Origin: Marsupella aquatica
Taxonomy: Eukaryota; Marchantiophyta
Direction of reading: 5' to 3'
NCBI GenBank assembly: GCA_973895155.1
Contig: OZ316897.1
Span: 17,050,001 to 17,114,000 of the forward strand
Length of the DNA stretch: 64,000 nt
Shown: positions 57,777 through 64,000 of the stretch, in pieces
Layout of the letters: every line of letters starts with the position of its first letter
How positions within the stretch are numbered: the first letter of the stretch is position 1
The notes under the pieces: generated by a model
Database searches by the model: none
Told to the model about the DNA's origin: nothing
What the model saw: the letters and a program-made list of their open reading frames with translations, nothing else
Program-made: the position numbers and the translations under genes

Positions 57777-57895
57777 TGCATTCACAACCTTCATCATAGG
57801 AACAAGAATCGGTCCGTGCATTCACAACCTTCAGCATAGGAAACAAGAGGCAGTCCATGCATTCACAACCTTCAGCATGGGAAACAAGAGTGAGT
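57777..57895. repeat. Minisatellite, 40-41-bp units
   Basis: Three copies of a unit beginning TTCACAACCTTCAKCATRGG (starts 57781, 57821, 57862). Confidence 0.85.
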
Positions 57896-58004
57896 AATGG
57901 ACTGTGACTTTTGTGCACTACCACACCGTAAACACAATGCTTGTGCCCATCGATACGTAGCGAGGTCATGGCCGCGAACATCCAGTGCCGATACATAATA
58001 CTCG

Positions 58005-58300
58005 TTAATTTAATTTAATTTAATTTATTATTATTTTCTTCTTCTTTTTCCCTCAAAAGCAAAACGAGGCAAAAGCCCCAACCCGCCCACCCGGCCACAA
58101 AAGCCCCCCGGGCGGGAACGGACCGCGGCCAAGGGAACACCAAGCCAAAAACGCACCAACTAATCAGGCCAAGGGGCCATGAACTGCCTACCTTTCCAGT
58201 TCAAAAACAGTCCCCCAATTATACTCACCTCTGTGCCTAGTGCCCCTAGAGGTACTATTTCTCTCATTCCTAGCGCTCCACATGTGGTTGGGGCGATTAA
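58005..58300 (-). mobile_element. LINE 3' fragment with (TTAAA)n-like tail
   Basis: Read on minus, about 58290-58230 encodes a WSARNERN-like phrase, typical of the zinc-binding C-terminus of plant L1-type reverse transcriptases. A noncoding 3' part follows and ends in an A/T-rich simple tail of AAATT units (58008-58030). A 5'-truncated retrotransposed copy with a simple-repeat tail fits. The coding evidence is short. Confidence 0.45.
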
Positions 58301-58629
58301 TCCGCGTGTTCTGTCTGCAATGGCCATATAGGTCCTGTTGCACCAAGGTCCTCGTCAATTTGACAAAGCAGATCTAGATTCATTCAAGATTCAGAGAAGG
58401 GAATAAGAGAATTGTCTTTCTCAAATTTTCCAGACAAGACCAAACACGATGTCGAGGTGCAGCTTGAATTGTAACGAGCATGGTTTTCAATCGCTAACAT
58501 ATGGTCTTGTGCCATAACAATTAGTCACTGTAGATGGTGGTGAGAAAAAAACAAAAAAAACTTTTACACAGTTGTGAAAAAGTTATGACCTATTGGTTAT
58601 ATTAAAGTTATGACTGATTCCTTATGCCA

Positions 58630-58780
58630 TCATCCCTAATGTCCAAGCCTTGAGACTTCCTAATAATTCTTTCATTGCTTCCAAGCTCATCCCTAATGTC
58701 CAAGCTTTGAGACTTCCTAATAATTCTTTCATTGCTTCCAAGCTTTGAGACACCCTAATAATTATTTCATTGCTTTCATT
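58630..58780. repeat. Tandem repeat, 57-bp period
   Basis: Two near-identical 57-bp units starting TCATCCCTAATGTCCAAGC (58630 and 58687), plus a partial third unit from about 58739. Confidence 0.85.
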
Positions 58781-61700
58781 TCAGGAGAAAACTCATTTCA
58801 CCTGAGTGACTTGTGACGAGCAGGCCTAGCCTCAAGTCCAATCTTCACCCAGACAGTTATGCTTTAGATTTTGCTCTGCATGTAAATGAGTTATGCTCCA
58901 AACCACTTTGGGTGAGTAAAATGTGTGTGTTCTATGCCAATCCACTTCCTGCTGGTCGAATGTCTTATATTTCACAGGCACTTGTGGTAGTTGCAGAAAT
59001 TATATTGGAAAAATGAAACACTGTTTTCCTTGCCTGCAACCTACAATAGGTGCACAAGTTCTTACAATTGTGAAGTTCCAGTCAGGACTAGTTCGATAGA
59101 CAACAAATAATTGTGAAAAAGTTTATATCACCCCTACCAAACAACAAAAAGCTCCTAAAGGAAGGAGACAGGATCCAAAGGTAGGACAAAGGGAAACCCC
59201 AAGGAAAAAGGTAGTTAGTGTTGTCAATGATGGCCCCCTCCTGTACATTGCTATCTGGCGAAAGTATCAATTAATTAGGCCAGTCAGACAGATCTTTGTC
59301 GCTGGTGGTCATGAGCACTATAAACACTGTTCCGAAAAGAACAAATTCAATTTAAAAACGCCAAAAAAAATCCAAGAAGAAAACAAATAGGAAGAAAACC
59401 CTACACAGGGACCGTCTGAGTTTTTATCATGGGTAATTTGAGATCCCATCCTAGTTCAAAGGTTTGGATGGAGATCCAATCTGAGCTTAACAATCCCAGA
59501 GCTCACAAACCTGTGGGAGTGAGTTATAACATTTTCCAAAGTTGTCAAAATGGTCACCATGGAACAGCCTTTTTTTTTTCTTTAATCCTTGAAAATAGCC
59601 AGGTGGTGATTGATGCCCCACTTGAGTAGCCATATTGTCCATTGATATTGAAAAATACTCTCAACTGTAGAAACTTCCTGGATGGACCACCCCAACGCGG
59701 ATGGACTGTTTCAAACATTGCTTGAAATTTTGGGTCTCTAAACTTTCTAGGTCCATTGGAGTTACATGGTGCCACATTGTGGGTCATCTGAGCATCATTT
59801 GCATTTGGTGGGGTGGTCCATTGATGAAGAAGAGAGGAGTCTTCGGTGGTCCATTGAGGATCAACTCAGAAAGAAAACGACCAATCCAAATGAATTCAAG
59901 GGTGGTCCCTCAAAAGTTTTTTTTTTATTTTTTTATTTTTTTATTTATTTTTTTTATTCAAGGGTGGTCACTTTCCATTGTTTAAATGTTGCTTTGGTTT
60001 TGTTCTTTGCCATTACTACTGCTCTGACCTCACCTCTTCCACGAACACAATTGTCAATTGTTTTTAATATTTGATTGCTGCAATGGTTTGTTTATCTATG
60101 TTCCCTAAACTTGACTATTGAATTATCAGAGGGAGTGAGTTCCTCAGACAAGCTTTTAGGCAAAATTAAAGGTCAGTCCAAATTGCTTTTATTTCAGGTA
60201 ATACTTTTGTATATGATGGCTCTCCATTATCACATATATTATACCAAGCTATGCTAGATCATCTCAAACTTCTGGTTTTGGAGCCCAGACAGGCATGGCT
60301 GTTTGGTAGCTCACTTGAGTTGAGACTCATAGGTCTGGAATTCAAATGTTATAGCTGATTGTTCCCTTTTTGTGGGGTTCACAAATTTCACTTTAAAAAT
60401 AAAATAAAAACTTCTGGCTCGGCGGGTTCATGGTCACACAGGTTTTCCCAAAATTAAAAATCGTGTTGACTCACAAATAGGTGGGTTACCACTTGCAATT
60501 AAAAACTCATAGTTTAGGGCCAGGGATATTTTCACAACCCTTAAGGTTTGAGACACCCTATTACATAATAAAAACGAATAGAAAAATGCTCAATCAATCC
60601 TCTTCTCGGTTTTCAGCATTCCTGAAGACTGCTTAATCATGGCCAATAATGAATCCTCTTTTCGGTAGCATTTCCTATAGACAGCACAATGATTATTGAT
60701 CTGGAGATCGACAGCTTATACAGGACCACTAAAGGATTCCTGGGTTGTTTTTTAACACCCATGACATCACTAGAGCATCTTAAAGCAGGGTAGTAAGTAA
60801 GGTACAACCAAGGACATAAATGATTTTATACCTCGGACATAACCTTATGGGTTACCTTAAGAATAAGACATTCAAAAAATCACACTCATAAGACCTTCTT
60901 TGATTTGACACACCCTAGTGGATAAAGCCGCCTGAAGTACACTGTTCACCCTAATTGGTCTTATCACAGAATTAGTGTTACTCCTTAATTAATGTAAGTA
61001 ATACTACTTTTAGAGTGGTGTAGGTTGGAACAGAAAACAACACTAAATGTGGTGGGTTTTTGGGCTAACACTATCAGGGAGTTCAGGAATTCTTTGAACT
61101 ACAGTGGAGAAATTACAATTTGTCTAATACTACTCCTGATTTGTGCTGACATTGTTGGCAAGTAGTGTAGCCCTATTGAGACTTTGTTCCCTAACTGTAA
61201 ATTTACCTTTTTCTAGTTATCTTGGGTGCCTGAAACACACTCTCTTCGCTAGCTGTTTGAGGTCTATCTGTGCATTGAAGCCCTCTCACTATTGCTTGTA
61301 TGAAGTAGTCTTTGAAATGTGGCCACCAATCAAAATCTCCAAATAGTGTTATCCACAAATTTAAATTAGAATTAGTATGACTCTAATCTTACTTTATGCT
61401 TATATTATTAGTGTTACTATTCAATTGAAGAATAAGCCCCAAAACTTTATGCTGCACAAAAAATATTACCAAAACTAATTGCATTGAACAAAGTGATTTA
61501 CTTCCGTCAGGATAACTGGATAAGCACGTTCTCCTGCCGTGAACCTTCGTCGGAAGAAGAAAGGCACGGCTGAGGTTTGAACCCGGACCGACCCCCGAAT
61601 CAAAGGACGGCCGGAGAGGAAACGCCGGCATGACTTGGCCGAATGCCATTGGTGTGTTCAAGGCCCATTTTGGCCCACAACAAGTGTAGCGCCACTTGTA

Positions 61701-64000
61701 CATTGGCCACCGGGAGGACAGGTCACAGCTCTGACAACGAGAGTAAAGGTCGTCGATGTCGATCGGATCATTTAATGTACTTACATGCACGGCCTATTTA
61801 ATTACTTAGTAATCCGTTTCTTAATGCTTGACACGAGTGAGGGTGAGGTTGTTCCATGGCTGGAGACAAAGGACGACCCTAACTCATCCAGTAGTCCAAT
61901 ACGGTTAATCTCAGTACGCTAATTAAACACAGTACTATATAGTACATTGGAGGACTGTACTCTATGCTTATTACTGTCCCCAGGGCTCAGGGAATCAGTC
62001 ATTGGAATCTTCGAGATTGTTTTTGAGTAATTTTCGAGGGCTATGAAGGAAAATAGATGGGACCCACCGAATATTATACTATAATATTTGTTTCTAACGT
62101 TACGGAAAGCCGTCAGATCCTTCACGATTTTAAGTACAGTCGTTAGATCTTCAAAGAACTGGCAAGGCACATTTTGTTAAAATTTCCCCTAATTTTCTTT
62201 GTAACATATTGGTAAGATTTTGGTAAACATTAACAACTACATAATCACTTCATAAATATTATTGTAAGCCGCATGTTCCTCTTTGAAACAATAAGTTTTA
62301 CTGCCTCAAGTAGAACCATTAGTGGGTTGGTGAAACATTGTGATCCAGCTGGGCTAAGTCTCTTTATTTGGTCCCATATTTCTGACATAAGATTTCCAAA
62401 AACAGTTACAATATCATATCATTCTGGTTGAAGCGCATACTTTTTTTAGAACAATAGAATGAAGTAGTTGTGATCAGGAGACCCACACTCCCACCAACAT
62501 AACCTACAGTAGATCCTCGTGAATCTATCCAATCTCTAATAGTGAGTTTTGAAACTGAAGGGAAACAAACAAAAATTGGGCCCAAAACTATCAGTTTCAT
62601 TTAGTTCACAAGTGGTAAACCAGCTATTTGCGAATCCACCAGTGTAGTTCTGGGAAAACCTGTATAATTGTGTCCGACGCCAAAACTGAGAGGTTTGAGA
62701 TGCCCTAATATGTAGTTCAGTCTTGTATGACCACACTTGGTCACAGATATGGTTTTTGGCTAGCTGCGAGTTGTTGTAAGTGAAGATTTATCAGGCTGTA
62801 TCAACTCTTTTTTTAAATAAGGATCTAAAGCCTATATAATTAGAGCCAGGCCATGACAAAAACTAGGTACAGACAAGAGAGATAAAAACAACACATACCC
62901 TAGCCCACGAGAGGGGGGGACCAGGAACCTCAGAACCACCCCAAGCCCCCAATAATAAGGGCCAGTAAATAGTGATCTTGGGTCTAGAATCAGTCTGTGT
63001 GAGCCATCTAAGTTCATAACAACAATCAAAAGTAGGAATCATCCCCCCTCCAAAAAAAAACGCAATATCATTCTATGGTTTTCCCTAATTATCCTTTTGT
63101 ATTCCCTTGGTACCAAAAAAGGCACGATAGATTTAGGGCTGTGAAAAATGATTAAAATTACGGGATTGGCATTTGCTGAACAGAGTCTAGGGCATTAATG
63201 GAAACCCTTAGACCTTGTCTCTTTATTGAGGTTAGAGCTACTCCTGTATTTATTCTTTTTTTTCTAGAAAAGGCATACGGCCACAAACTTTCCTGCACAA
63301 ATTAAGGTGCCACTGCAGGGGCCAGGAAAAGCCAAAATGCAGGTTGGTACAAATGAAAGTGCACTATCGGATTCCCAACCACTAGCAACCATCCCTACAA
63401 CGATGGTAATGGCCCCACCAACTTTGTGCTACATAAGATCCCCAAGCCCTGCCCAAAGAGAAGAACAATGTAGAACTACAGTAGGTATGCAACACTTGCA
63501 CACTGGTTGTGCAAGTTGATCAATAGACATGGGGGTGCAACGGATGAAATGCAAGGCAAAGAAAATGCGAAGCGAGAAGTGGGCTGAGAAGGGGCTAAAC
63601 CCTCATTTGAGGGTAAAATGGGGCATGGCTCCGAGCATGCCTCAAACTCGGAGATGAGTATTTTGAGGCATCCTATCGCATACAGTTGGACTTTTTCTGA
63701 TACCCTTAGAAACCTAACAATAAGCAGCTGTAAATCAACCAGGTGATGGCACGTGACATTTCTAATTTGAATCCTTTTTCCATAGCAGTTTTATTAAAAA
63801 GTCCTATCCAAAACATGGAACCACTCTGTGCCCATTCACACTTGATGGGGCGCATCTGGGGAAGTGAGATCCTCAAGCTCAAATTGTGCTGGGTACCAAA
63901 TGGCCTTGGAGGGAGAGCACGTTACTGTGTTTAAGGCGTTGGCAAAGGAAGAGCCCAAAACTCATGGGAACAAGGCTTGGAGGGTGGCATGTTTGAGAAC
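58781..64000. other. Interval without a supported gene
   Basis: AT-rich anonymous DNA. A T-rich simple stretch lies at 59918-59960 (TTTTTTATTTTTTTATTT). A MITE-like end (CTGTTCACCCTAATTGG) occurs at 60942, related to the end at 38631, but I found no clear partner. No gene is supported up to the right edge. Confidence 0.4.

Noticed and set aside
61570-61600. GGTTTGAACCCGGACC resembling a tRNA or SINE B box
   Set aside because: The T-arm stems do not pair on either strand and no A box or acceptor stem lies at the right distance.

Overview
The window looks like nuclear DNA of a land plant or close streptophyte relative. It has GT-AG introns, a MAPKKK-type kinase of the plant HCDIKG class, two F-box/kelch-type genes, a plant EF-hand/TPR family fragment, PIF/Harbinger remnants and a Ty3/gypsy retrotransposon. 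Long gene-poor stretches and large single-exon F-box genes suggest a non-seed plant (bryophyte, lycophyte or fern). I cannot name the species.

Layout. 1-5087: mostly anonymous sequence with decayed PIF/Harbinger pieces (Myb/SANT-like ORF1 at about 2.1-4.0 kb, transposase at about 4.5-5.09 kb). 5088-15106: a 10.0 kb DNA-transposon-like unit bounded by 16-bp inverted repeats. It carries two head-to-head genes: a DUF7869-type transposase-like gene on the minus strand, and on the plus strand a bacterial-style N6-adenine/N4-cytosine DNA methyltransferase with a ParB-like N-terminal part. Both are broken by point mutations. 15107-23520: gene-poor, with a dispersed repeat. 23521-25091: a MAPKKK-like gene (minus). 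27810-28062: two minisatellites.

28197-37802: a Ty3/gypsy element on the minus strand flanked by TTGG duplications. Its polyprotein order is Gag, protease, DNMT3/DRM-like cytosine-C5 methyltransferase, RT, RNase H, DDE integrase, PHD finger. Its repeats are not ordinary LTRs. One 540-bp repeat is intact at the left end, and the second is split into 178-bp and 362-bp halves on either side of the internal region. This is a split-direct-repeat layout like that of DIRS/PAT elements, but in an element with a DDE integrase. The split coincides exactly with a putative self-priming primer-binding site and a polypurine tract.

37990-39303: a dispersed repeat and a MITE-like element. 43426-43836: a truncated EF-hand protein. 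46951-48504: an unrecognised 517-aa protein with four RGRxDxR repeats. 49690-51000 and 52803-55085: two convergent F-box paralogs, the second with one intron. 57.7-58.8 kb: minisatellites and a LINE 3' fragment. The remainder to 64000 is anonymous apart from a MITE-like end.

Theme. Two unrelated mobile elements within 33 kb each carry a DNA methyltransferase, one adenine/N4-type and one cytosine-C5-type. Both are inactivated by nonsense codons that could all have arisen by C-to-T change, many of them TAG (CAG in CHG context). The working genes (kinase, two F-box genes, the RGRxDxR protein) lie outside the elements and show no such damage.
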